NCBI GenBank assembly: GCA_963682025.1
Contig: OY821521.1
Location: 56,947,408 to 57,011,407 of the forward strand
Direction of reading: 5' to 3'
Origin: Cordilura impudica
Lineage: Eukaryota > Arthropoda > Insecta > Diptera > Scathophagidae
Length of the DNA: 64,000 nt
Position 1 is the stretch's first letter; every line of letters begins with the position of its first letter. The notes under the pieces are model-generated. The model searched no databases. It was not told the origin of the DNA and saw only the letters and a program-made list of their open reading frames with translations. A program made the position numbers and the translations under genes. Below are positions 1-12,329 of this stretch, one piece after another.

Positions 1-1010
1 CTTAAATGACTTTAATTTGCTAAAAATTTCTCATTTGCCTCACTAAATTGATGTGGGAGTAATGCTTCGTTATGGCAGGGAGAAAGTATGACATAACATA
101 TTTCTCTACTTACACACTTACGATAATGTGTTCTTCCGCTTTTGTTGTTGTTGTTATTTCAGTTTTTTTTTCTCATCCGTTTATTTTTACATTGTTCGGT
201 TGTCTGTCGTTCTTTATTAGTCAACGATAAAATCCTTCGGCTTATGTCTATTTTGTTATTTTTGTTGTTGTAGTACTTGTCTTTTATTTTCTTCATACCA
301 AAAAAAAAAAAAAGTTGAGTAACTTGTTGTATTCAAAATTGACGTCTCTTTTTTTCTGTATTGAGTTTCAAAACATTTTCATGTTCCATAGCAGAGAAAC
401 AGCAACAGCAGCAGCAAAATTTTAAGGTTTGAGCAACGTCAAAGTTAAAACGGAAGATGACTTCATTAATGTTGCATATGGTCGACGATATAATAAAGAA
501 AGAAGAAAAATATTGTAAATATGTATGTATGTATATATTTGAGTTTGGTTGTGCTATTGTCAGAGTTTGTGAACAGGAAACGGAAATATCTACCACATTA
601 AAGACATAAAAACACGTTTAAGGCTTTGTGCTATTTTTTATGTTAAAGAAATATATACTTGTACATAAATACATAAGCGTATGTATGTATGCATGTATGT
701 ATATAAAATGTTAAACAGGTAAAGATGATGTGGAAGTCTTTTGTGTTTTTTTCTAGTGGTTATACAAATGAACGAAAGTAGAAAAAGAAGAACATGTTAA
801 GCTTTATGGAAAAAAGTGAGTCAATTAAGGTATTAAAATGATTTCTTTTTCATCAAAGAGAATTAAGGAGTAATACAAATAATATAATTGGAAAATATTT
901 AAGATATTAGATTTTTCTGGATAACCGAAGTTTAAACTTAACTCCTTCATGAGTAAGAAAACCTATTAGATTTAGTTATTTATTTGTCAAACTCAAACTA
1001 AAATCACATT
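1..1010. other. AT-rich non-coding DNA, no gene seen
   Basis: Only short frames with low-complexity content occur here. There are poly(T) runs, TATG microsatellites near 521-540 and 676-700, and A-rich blocks. I see no coding signal, RNA gene or clear element boundary. Confidence 0.6.
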
Positions 1011-1180
1011 CAATTTTTTATATCTGGCGAGGGTATAATGATTTTGTGTACCATTTATTATACCAATGGAAACAATATTTAGCGATTACCGTTCGTCCGT
1101 TTAACTGTCTGTGTGTATGTCTATCTGCCCATCTCTGTGTTCACGTAAACATTGCAATCAATATACAGGTCGCAAATTGA
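1011..1180 (+). repeat. Diverged fragment of DINE-like family A
   Basis: The order of landmarks matches the 5' half of the family seen at 8600, 21466 and 42213: a GGGTATAATGA motif, a TATACCAAT motif, a short GTCCGT/GTCTGT stretch, then CAGGTCGCAAAT. It is more diverged than those copies and lacks the 3' hairpin. Confidence 0.55.
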
Positions 1181-1332
1181 ATATCTTTTTATGTCATTTG
1201 ATAACCGAAAAGATAGTCTATGAATCAATTTCTGTTGTAAATAGCAAAAAGAGATAAGAATATAATTAGCCAGACCTAATTGTTGATTAAATTTGTCATT
1301 TGTAAAATAAAATAAAATAAAATAAAATAAAA

Positions 1333-1480
1333 ACAAGTAAGAGTGTTAAATTCGGCTGGGCCTAATCTTTGATACCCTCCACCTACATCTTAAACTCAAC
1401 ATTACAACCAATATTGGGTACGGCTACCACTTTAAAACTGAAACGGTACTGAAATTTAAATTTCGAATACCAATTAAATT
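1333..1480 (-). repeat. 3' end fragment of DINE-like family B
   Basis: It opens with AACAAGTAAGAGTGTTAAAT, then the hairpin region TTCGGCTGGGCCTAA and TACCCTCCACC. This is the reverse complement of the family B 3' terminus also seen at 5088, 42160 and 46812. It abuts a short (AAAAT)n tract at 1303-1332. The inner part diverges. Confidence 0.6.
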
Positions 1481-1782
1481 TAAAGTTAATTTCTTTTCTT
1501 GTTGGCCGATTTCTACTATAATTCCTTGTTAAAAAACAATGATCGTGTCTTCTAAAGAAATAATTCGTTACTATCTGAAAATTGGCATTATTTTCCTTTT
1601 ACTAGGAGGGAAAACCTCTAATGAAATTCATTATATAACGCCCAAAGTTTGATACCTATAAGAAAGTTTTGAAATAATTCACGATAATTAAAAAAAAAAT
1701 CAATTGATTCTTGGCTAAAAATTTCCAGATATTAATATTAAAAAAAAACTAATTATAAAATACTTTTATCTGAATTAGCTAG

Positions 1783-2785
1783 AATTTTTTAATTTTTAAT
1801 TTTTAATTTTTAATTTTTATTTTTTAATTTTTAATTTTTAATTTTTAATTTTTAATTTTTAATTTTTAATTTTTAATTTTTAATTTTTAATTTTTAATTT
1901 TTAATTTTTAATTTTTAATTTTTAATTTTTAATTTTTAATTTTTAATTTTTAATTTTTAATTTTTAATTTTTAATTTTTAATTTTTAATTTTTAATTTTT
2001 AATTTTTAATTTTTAATTTTTAATTTTTAATTTTTAATTTTTAATTTTTAATTTTTAATTTTTAATTTTTAATTTTTAATTTTTAATTTTTAATTTTTAA
2101 TTTTTAATTTTTAATTTTTAATTTTTAATTTTTAATTTTTAATTTTTAATTTTTAATTTTTAATTTTTAATTTTTAATTTTTAATTTTTAATTTTTAATT
2201 TTTAATTTTTAATTTTTAATTTTTAATTTTTAATTTTTAATTTTTAATTTTTAATTTTTAATTTTTAATTTTTAATTTTTAATTTTTAATTTTTAATTTT
2301 TAATTTTTAATTTTTAATTTTTAATTTTTAATTTTTAATTTTTAATTTTTAATTTTTAATTTTTAATTTTTAATTTTTAATTTTTAATTTTTAATTTTTC
2401 ATTTTTAATTTTTAATTTTTAATTTTTAATTTTTAATTTTTAATTTTTAATTTTTAATTTTTAATTTTTAATTTTTAATTTTTAATTTTTAATTTTTAAT
2501 TTTTAATTTTTAATTTTTAATTTTTTATTTTTAATTTTTAATTTTTAATTTTTAATTTTTAATTTTTAATTTTTAATTTTTAATTTTTAATTTTTAATTT
2601 TTAATTTTTGATTTTTAATTTTTTATTTTTAGTTTTTAATTTTTAGTTTTTAGTTTTTAATTTTTAATTTTTAGTTTTTAATTTTTAATTTTTAATTTTT
2701 TATTTTTAATTTTTAATTTTTAATTTTTTATTTTTAATTTTCAATTTTTAATTTTTAATTTTTAGTTTTTAATTTTTAATTTTTA
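1783..2785. repeat. Heptanucleotide satellite (AATTTTT)n, about 143 units
   Basis: About 1 kb of nearly perfect head-to-tail 7-bp units runs without interruption. The middle is almost homogeneous. Point variants (TTTTTCA, TTTTTGA, TTTTTAG and units one T longer) concentrate after about 2525, so the right edge is older or less homogenised than the core. No gene is present. See also the TTTTTCA-based array at 37897-38392. Confidence 0.95.
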
Positions 2786-5087
2786 AAAGTAAACGTGAAC
2801 GAATATTGAATTTCAATACAAAAATTTCTGTGTAGACACGGATGAAAGTTTAAAAGAGAATTTCAAACAGTTTCAGAAAGAAAAATTTCATTTGTAAACC
2901 GAGACTTACCAAAATCAAAAACTGGTTCTAACTTTAGCTATGACAGCTATCGTTTGACCACAGCTATAAAATACACATCTGGCAATACCTTTAGTAAGAA
3001 AAGAATAAATTGCAAAACTTAACAAGAAATTCAGTGTGTCTGCATAAAAATATAAATTAAAATAGTTTAATTAACAAGAACATAAATTATATTTTAATAA
3101 ATTGGTAAAATGATTGTTGCACTTTGAGTGGAAAGCAAAAGTTTATGTGTGCTAGTGTTTTTTGTGAAAATATATCAAAAATCATATGTAGCCGGTTATC
3201 TGGCAAAAGTGTTGTGTGGTAGTTGTTTTGTTCTTTAAATTAAGGCTGTAAATTGTTGTAAAGTCATGTTTTTAGTTAATAAATTACAAAAGGGCATCCC
3301 ATTTATCAATTTAATTAAGAAAATTTTAAGATGCCAATGGATCTTTGTTCAATTTCAGAACAGAGACCCCGCTGGCCAAAGTTTTTTTTTTCTTTATTAG
3401 TGCTTGGTAGGTTTCATATCAAGAGTGGTGTGTTTTTTTTTTCTACATATAAAAAAAAATTAGTGTTATTTGTTGTTATGTATGGTGAAATTTATATTAA
3501 TTGGCAATTATAATGGAGTAATACAAATTCTGGCATAAAATAGAGGTGAGTTAAAATTAAATTTTAAAAATATTTCTGAGTTCTTATTGGAGTTTTTATT
3601 TATTGTAGAACTAACTGCCGACTCACAAAAATGTCAACAGGTATTTACAAAATTTTTTTTATTCTTATCCTTCAAAAATATACAAAAAATGGTGGTAAAA
3701 GGGATTGAATGTAGTCAAGGAATTCCCTTCATAAAAAATTTGTTTTCGGAAACCAATATCAGGGATCAATTAAAATTTTTTTTTTAAATTAAATTGCTTT
3801 TCAATATGTTATGTATATTCAAATGAAAAATAATTTGCTCAAATAATCTTTCAGATTTAATTTCACTAGGCAACAAAATTAAAATTTATGACGCCTGATA
3901 AGCACTATATTTTTTTAATGATTACCACAAGCACTAACAACAAAATCAGTAGAAATTTAAAATTGTATGGATAAGTTTTTTTTAAATTTTTTTTTTCTAA
4001 AATTTGACATTTTTGTACAGGATACTTCAACGATTTTATCATAACTTGAGAACAACTTGACAAATTTCGTTATAAAAAACCAAAGAAGATTTTAATTGAA
4101 ATTACCTCATTCGGAATAATTTTAAATGATATGATTTTTTTTTTGAAAATTGAAATACATATTTTTATTTTCCAGAAATGCGTAAAATATTGGATATGGC
4201 AAATCATGAAAGTTTTTATTACTAAATCATAAAGCTTTATGTCCTTATGGGAACTTATGTATGTATAGGAACATATATCTATAGGAACTTATGTAAATCA
4301 TATATATATATATTGTATATATATATGAGCCATGAAAATCTGAAATCTTTTATCTAGGTTAGTTCTTTTTATTATTAAATAAGTTTTACAGAATTCTATA
4401 AATAATCTCAAAGTGATTAAGACTTTTGTTTCAGGTTGATTATCTTACAAGGAACCAAATAAAATCTTCCATTATATTTTTGTTCCACAATTCCTCATAA
4501 CGTTACTTAATGGGCCCAAGTTGTTGGTGAAATCATTCATTGATTCCATTAAGGTTTGAAGGGAAAAATTCGAAATGTAAATCTAAAAACTGTATTTTTG
4601 GAGACATATTTATGCCTGAAATTATAAATTTCTATGCCTGAAATGCGAGCGTAATCTATAGTTGAACAAGATTTTGCTTATCTTTTAAAATAGCGAGATT
4701 TTCTATTTTTTAGCCTCGACAATTCCATTGAATTCCACGGAATTCAAAGTCAGTCAGTCGCTTTCTTTCTATATATAGTTTCTCCAACATTGTGATGGCT
4801 TGTATTTCTTTTCCTTGAGTTCGGTTGCATTTCGAAATGTTGTTTTCTTTACAGTTTATGCACGAGTTCTCAATGTTGCAGATTTCGTTGTCTTCTTCAA
4901 GTGGAAATTTTTAGAGCAGTCTACAATATTTTCAATATTTCTCTTGCATTGCAAAATTATTGTCTTTTCTTTTATTAGAAACTATATACATGATGTCAAA
5001 CCGAACAATTAATAAAAAAAAACTATTTCGATATGATGATTCAAATTGATTCAATGTTCCGCTTCTTTAAGCACAATTATATAATTA
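2786..5087. other. AT-rich non-coding DNA, no gene supported
   Basis: Short open frames here are phenylalanine, lysine and asparagine rich and have no recognisable domain. A stretch around 3110-3560 is slightly less repetitive and might be untranslated exon or intron of a host gene, but I cannot show splice structure. TATATA microsatellite lies near 4300-4326. Confidence 0.5.
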
Positions 5088-5890
5088 AACAAGTAAGAGT
5101 GTTAAATTCGGCTATGCCGAATCTTTGATACCATCCACCTCGGTTTGAGTATTGATAATAAATGTAAACAAAATATTGGAAAAAGTAAACAATTTGTTAA
5201 ACTTAACACCAAATTATTTCAGAAAATTCTTTGGGTTGGTTTTCGTCTTTTCTATTATTTCGGTGTTTGCTTTTTGGTCATCGTGGTTGCTGATCGGCAT
5301 GCATTTAGGTTATATACCTATATGCATGCGTTTCCGGTTATATGACATAACTTCTCGTTTAATTTAGTTTTTGCTAATTAAATAGCTCGCCCTAACCTCC
5401 ATTGCAAAGGTAATGGTTGTGTAGGGTGGCTATATGCGTTAAATCGTGCTACTTGGAGATGGCTGTATAGTTTCTTTTAATTGGCCAAATATTTCTTCAT
5501 TGTGGCCATATAGGTCGGATGGAGTAACAAAATAATAACCAAAAAAAAACTCTCTCAATTTTTTTATTAAAATATTGCCATATTTGGAAAACATAGAGAA
5601 TAAATTTATAATAATAAATATTCAAATTAGGGATGCCAAACGCAAAAAACCAAATGTCCCAAACATTTTAAATAAAATAATTTGTTCTCTTTATTTTCTG
5701 AAAGCTGCCCGATTGATGCCGTCATCGTGATTTCCACATACGGACAGACGGACATGGCTATATCAACTCCAGTTGTTATAAGGATCACAAATTTATATAT
5801 TTTATGGGGTCCAAATTTTTTTTTATAATTATTACAAACGGAATGACAAACTTATATATACCCTCTGCACACTGGAGTGGAGGGTATAAA
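5088..5890 (-). mobile_element. DINE-1-like Helentron, family B
   Basis: On the minus strand the 5' end near 5890 reads TTTATACCCTCC and the 3' end near 5088 carries a hairpin (ATTCGGC/GCCGAAT arms) followed by CTTACTTGTT. TACCCTCCACC near the 5' end is matched by its inverse just before the 3' hairpin. A GTCC/GTCT microsatellite lies internally (5741-5755). These are the hallmarks of non-autonomous Helentrons such as DINE-1. It has no coding capacity, and the frames inside are chance. Confidence 0.7.
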
Positions 5891-8595
5891 AATTTCAATA
5901 GCTGTACTTACTAGCCTAGATTCAAAATTTTGAAACGTGGTACAATTTAAATTCTGTAACATACTTTTAGTGCTAATTTCGAAACGACTTTAAGATTTCG
6001 TTGCCATTTTATACTTTGAGAAGGATAAATTTTTTTCATTTTATTTATTTTTTTTATTATTTTAATTCATTTTATTGTTATCCTTGAGAAAAAGCAATAC
6101 GGTATAATAATAAGTAAAGCAACAATAACAACAGCACTAGCAACCCCTTTTTCTAAATGTTTTTATTTTATGGATTTCTTGTGGATCTATAACATTGTGT
6201 CAACTTGTTTTTGACACGTTTCCCCCAGGGAAACAATTCAACAATATGGTTGTTAAACCATATTCCAACCACACACAGCTATACAAGTACACCTACTAAA
6301 AACACTTCATCACACATAGGCGAGGAAAAGGTGGAGTGGAACAATGATCATACATATATACTTCTATGACATTTTTTCTATCAGTTTATTCAATTTCACC
6401 TTTCTTGAACTTTATTATTTATATTTTCCAGAGGCTTTTCCTATTATTTTGCTACAAACCTACTGACATTTCTGTCTGTATTAGGATGGAACTTATTTGC
6501 AGCGTTAATACTTACGAACTGCAACTGAAAAAAAGGAGTTTACAAAATTTAGAAAAATGTTACACTTCATAGTTGATTTTGTATATATTTTATTTTGAAT
6601 TCTTTCAAAAATTGTTTTACATTATTGTGTGACTGTTCTTCGACCTGAACCAAGATAATACGAGTTACTGCTGCACAAAGTATAGAAATAAGAAGTGACA
6701 TCCTTAAGTTTGTACACATGACGTATGCCTTACACTAAGGACTTGGTAGGAGATAACCTTGTTTAGAACATGTTACTTGTATTTTGAATTTGTTGTTTGT
6801 ATCATACGAGTATGTATGTGGTATAAATAAAAATTGTTTTATTTTTTCTGTCGTCTTTAAAACATTTATTTGTTATTTTGTAAATTCCCTGTTGTATGGT
6901 AAAAAAAATTTCATTAATTTTATAGGCAAACAAAAAAAAAATCTTTTGTTTTTCCAAATTTGTAGTTTTTTATTATATTGTTTTTATTGTTGTGGTAAAC
7001 AAAATGTACTTATTAAAAATCTAGTATTTGCCAACAATAGAACAAACAGGAAAATAAATTTATTAAATGAGTAAAAAACAGTAAATTAATTAGATTTAGT
7101 AAAATTTTCATAATTTTCTTAATTAGTTAAAAGCTTCTGGCATATATTAGAGCTTCAAACGTATTATTCATGGCATCAATGGAATTTTTAACATCAATAG
7201 GTACGCTCATCAATGACTCGCTGATTCGCTAAATGTATAATGCTGTACGTATATTTTAAATTTGAGCATACAAAAAGGAATTTTTTTTAAGTACGGAAAA
7301 TTGTGTTTTTAATTTAGCAAAAAAATTTTTTTTTGGTCTAACAAAATTTAGACAAACAAATTTCAAATTAAATTAGCTTTATTTCATTGTAATCGGTGCA
7401 AAACTTTTGATTTTGTTCACAATTTACTGAGAAAACTGAATTGATAAAAATTGCGATTTCCATAAAAAAATAACATTTATTAATTATGTGTGTGTTTGCT
7501 GCTGTTCTATTCATGTAATAAGTTCTTGTTGATTAAGAACTGAATGTTGTTTTTAAGGTTATTTGGGACGCTTAATCCAAATCTGCACTTCGCAAAATAA
7601 GGCACTTCCACTATGTATATTGGAATAACTTGAACACGGTTCACCATTTTTTGGTGATTTTCAAAACTGTTTTTTAAAGACATACTTGCTGCTTTTGAAA
7701 AACAAAAACGTTCCTGACTTTTTTATGTTTCTCAGAATTAAAAAAAATCATGAGTATGAGTATATCCCATAAATTTCGTAAATTTTAAAGAACAATTAAA
7801 CAATACTTCCGATACTTGTCATCTATTTCATATTGAATTTCTATCAACATGAATACGGTGTCATATTTATTTTACTTTGTGAAAACTCTACTAATCAATA
7901 TAAATTAATATTTATATGAACTGATGATACTTGTCTTCATATATTCTATGAAATCGATTATTTTTGACTAATAACTGATTTTAAGATTCAAATTCAATGC
8001 AATTTGCACAATAAAAAATTAAACACAAAATTTCATTATAAATCTTGATTGAATACTTTACTAAAGAAGTATGTACACTAGGGCTATAACTAATTTTTTT
8101 ACAAAATTTTTGCCTATACTAAATTAATGAATAATAATAATAAGATAATATGTAATATAATATATAATAATAATATAATATATAATATAATATATAATAA
8201 TAATATAATATAGGCAATACTAAATTAATAATAATAAAAATCGTGTTTGCTGGTCATTTTAGCAAAAAAAAAAACCCCTCTGCACCAAATGCAATTTCAA
8301 AAAATTCACTGAATTTTTTTTAAATTTATTTTTATATTACTTTTTTATTAATTTAATATACATGTATGTACATATTTAAAAAATTATTTAAAGTATGATT
8401 ATTGTATGATATAAATTTAAGATTTAGAGCTGTGAAGCCCGTACCAAACACGCTGGTGCTGGGCTTTTTATATGTATACAGCCGAACGAAAACAAAAATA
8501 CTCATCAAAGAGTAAAACTAAATAATTTCATTCAGTCTTATGAATGCTTTTGAACAAAGCAGGTCTATGTCGCATTGCCTTTTGAAATTCATATA
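5891..8595. other. AT-rich non-coding DNA with AT microsatellites
   Basis: No supported gene. Small perfect hairpins occur at 6218-6264. A TAATA/ATAATA simple-repeat patch covers about 8128-8216. Sequence at 8527-8595 recurs in diverged form at 40908-40972, suggesting one more dispersed repeat. Confidence 0.5.
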
Positions 8596-8599
8596 TATT

Positions 8600-9373
8600 T
8601 ATACCCTATACCACTATGTGGTTTGGGTATAATGACTTTGTGCTGCTGTTTGTAACAACCAAAAATATTTGACCTAGACCCATCTTTAATTATACCGATC
8701 GAATCAGAATCACTTTCTGAGTTGATTTAACAATGTCCGTCCGTCCGTCCGTCCGTCCGTCCGTCCGTCCGTCTGTGTGTCCATGTAAAGCTTGTAATCA
8801 AACTGCAGGTCGCAAATATGAACATATTTTGATGAAATTTGGTACATAAGCTTTCATCTGTCATGGGATGAACGCTATTGAAATCGGTGAGAATCGGTCC
8901 ATGTTCAGACCTAGCCCCCATACAAATTACCCATATGAAATTGACATAAATTGCCATAAGATCCAAATTGTCATATAGATCTTACTCAAATTGGGGTTTG
9001 TATGCGTTCATTACGTCCATTAATGAGTAGTCCAAAAATGATCCCTTTGGCCCCATATAGAGCTGCTTCCCGATATTCACTTAAATCTATTAAAAAACAA
9101 AAATATTGCACTGATTCTTCTCAGATTTTGTTTGTATATATTTTTGCAAAATACAAGAGACTTTAGTAAACATAATCAGGATCGGTCCATTTTTGGACCT
9201 AGTCCCCATATAGATATAGCATCCGATATGAACTTTTTCATATCTGTAGCCAAAAAAATTAATAAAAATCAGACTCAAATTTGGTTTTTGCTTATTTTCT
9301 ATGTTCAGTTAGTTGGGCCTAAGTGATAGGGCATGGTATAGGGTATAGACCGACTATAATTTTCTTACTTGTT
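8600..9373 (+). mobile_element. DINE-1-like Helentron, family A
   Basis: It starts TATACCCTATACC with an internal hairpin (ACCAC/GTGGT) and then carries a (GTCC)n microsatellite at about 8734-8772, the landmark GTCY block of DINE-like elements. It ends with GGTATAGGGTAT, a GACCGACT segment and TTTTCTTACTTG. Near-identical copies lie at 21466 and 42213 (+) and 56353 (-). Non-coding. Confidence 0.75.
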
Positions 9374-9375
9374 TT

Positions 9376-9817
9376 TTTAATAGGTACAGACTTGATAAAC
9401 TAAATTACGCAAAGCAGTTGAATCTGCTATAAATTAAACATTTTCTATAAATTACATACGTCGCATCCATTTGACAACAGTATAGCTGTCTTTTATGCAT
9501 TTTTTTTAATTTAAAAAAATATCCAGTTACTGCAGGCTGTTAAGTTTTTTTAGGCTTTGGTAACATATCACTTATTAACCTTTGAAATTTCTTATATTTT
9601 TAAGTTTTGCTATTTTTTCTTGTTTTTTAAAGAAGTGAATAATTTATTATTACTTATTTGATTTAATAAACTTCAAACTTATGGATAAAATAGAATGTTC
9701 TTCACATTTTTTTTTTACATTTTCAGAATGTAAGATTTAAAATTTTAATATTTTGTTATTTTCTGACCAGAGTTTTTTAAATTTTTAGTTCGATTGTTTA
9801 TTTGAGCTTTTTGGTCA
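9376..9817. other. AT-rich gap, nothing recognised
   Basis: No open frame with recognisable content, no inverted repeats and no RNA gene that I can support. Confidence 0.5.
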
Positions 9818-9857
9818 TTTTTTTAAGGCGAATAAAATGCTTTTTTATTCCATTTCC

Positions 9858-9896
9858 CACCGACGTTTCGTCTCATTTTCAGACATCCTCAGGGTG
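9858..9896 (-). ncRNA. Candidate minimal hammerhead ribozyme in Penelope 3' region
   Basis: Read on the minus strand: CACC, core CTGAGGA (fits CUGANGA), stem II GTCT...AGAC, core GAAA, C, then GTC at the expected cleavage triplet, then GGTG pairing with the first CACC as stem I. Stem III would be only about two base pairs, as in the very small hammerheads known from Penelope-like elements. Self-cleavage is inferred from the motif alone. Diverged copies may be inactive. Confidence 0.6.
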
Positions 9897-10055
9897 TTTT
9901 ACTTTATTTAACTAAAAACAAATTTGAGTGAACATTTTTTTCCAACAAATTTTACAAAATATTTTTTTAATTTTTACTTACTAAAATTTTTTTATATATA
10001 TTAAAATGCACTGAAAAGTTTGTCAGATACTTAAAATTACGTTAAATTAAAACAT

Positions 10056-10520
10056 TTATAATGAAACAAAACATAATAAAATCAAAAAATCAAAAAAACT
10101 ACAACCTAATATCACAGACTGAATAGACGGAGTTTGTACCATTTTTACTATTTTATCTTCTTTGGATTTCATCGATACGTCATCTGTTTGTTGGATCCTT
10201 AGACTTTCTAACATCAGTCTTTTGCTCTCTTTTCTCTCGATGTTAAGTATTTTTACATTTTGAAAGTCTGCTTTATGATTTTGTTGTGTTGAATGCTGCG
10301 CTAAAGCTGTAGTCTCTCCTTTGTTCCTGTAGTCATTTTCGTGTTCGCGTACTCTTGTGTTCAATGCTCTTTTTGTCGTACCAATGTATTTTAAATTGCA
10401 GTTTTCCCCTTCTTTGCCATTGCATGTGATTTCATAGACCACGTCACATTGTGCAATTGTTGGTGTTCTGCTTTTCGTGTTTGTGAATAATGTTCTCAGT
10501 GTTTGATTCGATTTGTAAAA
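10056..10520 (-). pseudogene. GIY-YIG endonuclease domain of a Penelope-like element
   Basis: The frame is open without a start codon from about 10520 and can be read as part of a longer lost polymerase. It shows the GIY-YIG hallmarks in order: VYEITCN, then KYIGTTKRALNTRVREH, then the TALAQH segment, and an E in the MLESLRIQQ helix that fits the catalytic glutamate. Known role: nicks target DNA for target-primed integration. The last 30 residues (phenylalanine and leucine rich) probably run past the true end. The reverse transcriptase is absent, so the copy cannot move on its own. Confidence 0.8.
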
Positions 10521-10911
10521 TTTAAAATTTTACCATATTATTCGTGAACTCAACTATTTTCCCTTTTAGTCATTCATAAACACATTCATACGGAATCTAC
10601 ACAAACCCATTTAATATCGGCATTGTGTTACGTCCATGGACACATGCTCATAAACACTATTACTAACTCAATTCTCTCGATGGCCACCACTGACTTAGAG
10701 TGCAACTATTTTTTGCAGATACGAAAAACATACTGAATAACCTTATAGCACGTTCTGCGCAAATGTATTACAGTGGTGATTTGTTATTTGCGACTTCTGT
10801 ATAGCCAAATACCTTTGAAAATACTCCTTATCTTTATTAAATTGTGACAAAGATAAATTTAGCAATTGAAAATTGTCTACGCGGAAACAATGTTCCGAAA
10901 AACATACGCCG

Positions 10912-12050
10912 CAAAATGGACCATTTCACGAGAAGACTGTCAAAAATCCATAACTTTTGATTGGATTGGAATTCTGATGTGCGGTTTTTTTTTTGTTTGG
11001 TAGGTGGGACTTTAGCCTTTAATTTTTGCTATAAAACGTAATTATCGACCGATAAAAACGTTATGGAGGATTTTAAATATATTTTAATTTTTAATTGAAT
11101 TTTAGTACAAAAGAGAAGTGTTCAAATGTAAAAAAAAAAACTTTTTTATTGAATTTTTAAATATTTCTGTATCAATACATGTTTGTTTTTGTATTGAAAA
11201 AACAAGAAAAACAATTTGTTTATTTAAAGTAAAAATATTTGATCTTGAGCCTGAATAATTTCAAACTCAATCATTAAAATGATAGAGATCGAAAATCAGA
11301 CTTTTTATTTTTATAAAAAAATAATAAAATTAAAAATACGGAGGGCTAACACTAAATATAAGTTTAGCAAAAACAAATTGTTTTTCTTGTTTTTTCAAGA
11401 CAAAAACAAACATGTATATTGTAGTATGCAATGTGTACTCGTATACAAAACATATTTGTCTCAAAGTTGTTCTATTTTTAGTTTGTTATATTGGAAGAGG
11501 CTTAAATAGTATAACTCTATGCTTGGATTCTCAGTTGGTTGTTTTCAGCAAATATATATGAATTTAACTTTTTACCAAACAAACTATCTACTGCTTTTGG
11601 TTACTGATGGGGGTGACTGGTGACTCTTCCTGAAACAGCTATTTAACCTGTCATGCAAAATATAGATCAATTTTTTGAAACAAATGTGCCAATGTTTTTG
11701 CTTTATTTAAAGTAAAAATATTTGATCTTGAGACTGAATAATTTCAAACTCTGTCATTAAAATGATAAAGATCGAAAATAAAATTTTTTATTTATATAAA
11801 AAAATAATAAATGAAAAAAGTTACAGTCATTTAAAAATTAAAATTTACAAAGAAGTTTTTAGGTTTAGTAAAATACTGAGAAAGTCCATTTTCGATGATC
11901 CTGTTCGCTATGATATAGTTGAAACAAAGTCGCATTTTTTGTCTCCCGAGATTCACTGGTATTTACTTTCAAATGAATAACATAACTTCAAAATCGGTAA
12001 CCATAAAAAATATTGATTTTTGCCGCTTTCTCAAAATATGGTCCACAGTG
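10912..12050. mobile_element. Internally deleted Transib (RAG1-like) transposon
   Basis: The left end CAAAATGGACCAT and right end (as reverse complement) CACTGTGGACCAT form related terminal inverted repeats. The right one fits the CACWRTG Transib/RSS-heptamer start. Flanks are CGCCG (10907-10911) and CGTCG (12051-12055), a 5-bp duplication with one change, matching the GC-rich Transib target preference. About 230 bp at the right end (11822-12050) is the reverse complement of 58264-58510, and 11750-11822 matches the reverse complement of 61250-61330. This copy is therefore that element with its transposase gene removed. It also contains material of the MITE at 61315-61806. Confidence 0.7.
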
Positions 12051-12329
12051 CGTCGTACCAAGCACCACATTTAAATTGACATACTTTTTATAGTTCTGCT
12101 CTGTATTTAGGAAGTAGGATAAATAATAATATTGCCAGAATTGCTTTAGAATTCCACCAAGTATTGGGGGTATAGTTTTGATATTTATGAAGGAAATTTT
12201 TTTATGTTTTTCTTAGTATCTGAAAACTTTTCCAAGCTCATATAAAAACTGCATATCATCCACTAATACTAACAGCTTTAATGCTTTCTGGATTATGTTC
12301 ATAGTTGTTTTTTAGTTGTTCGTTTTAAT

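Larger units (their letters stand above)
9818..10525 (-). mobile_element. 5'-truncated Penelope-like retroelement
   Basis: On the minus strand the order is: end of the polymerase ORF with a GIY-YIG endonuclease (10525-10056), a non-coding stretch, then a short segment with a CTGAGGA...GAAAC signature. Penelope-like elements encode a reverse transcriptase followed by a GIY-YIG nuclease and carry hammerhead ribozyme motifs in their terminal repeats. No reverse transcriptase is visible upstream (above 10525), so only the 3' part remains. Confidence 0.75.

Noticed and set aside
3331..3787. Two short plus-strand frames
   Set aside because: Phenylalanine and lysine rich and dependent on poly(T)/poly(A) runs. 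No homologue recognised.
8727..8966. Frames with GTDGTDG and ICMGARSEHGPIL, also near 9132, 21959, 42730, 56422 and 56784
   Set aside because: They recur in all family A DINE-like copies and come from GTCC microsatellite and non-coding body sequence.
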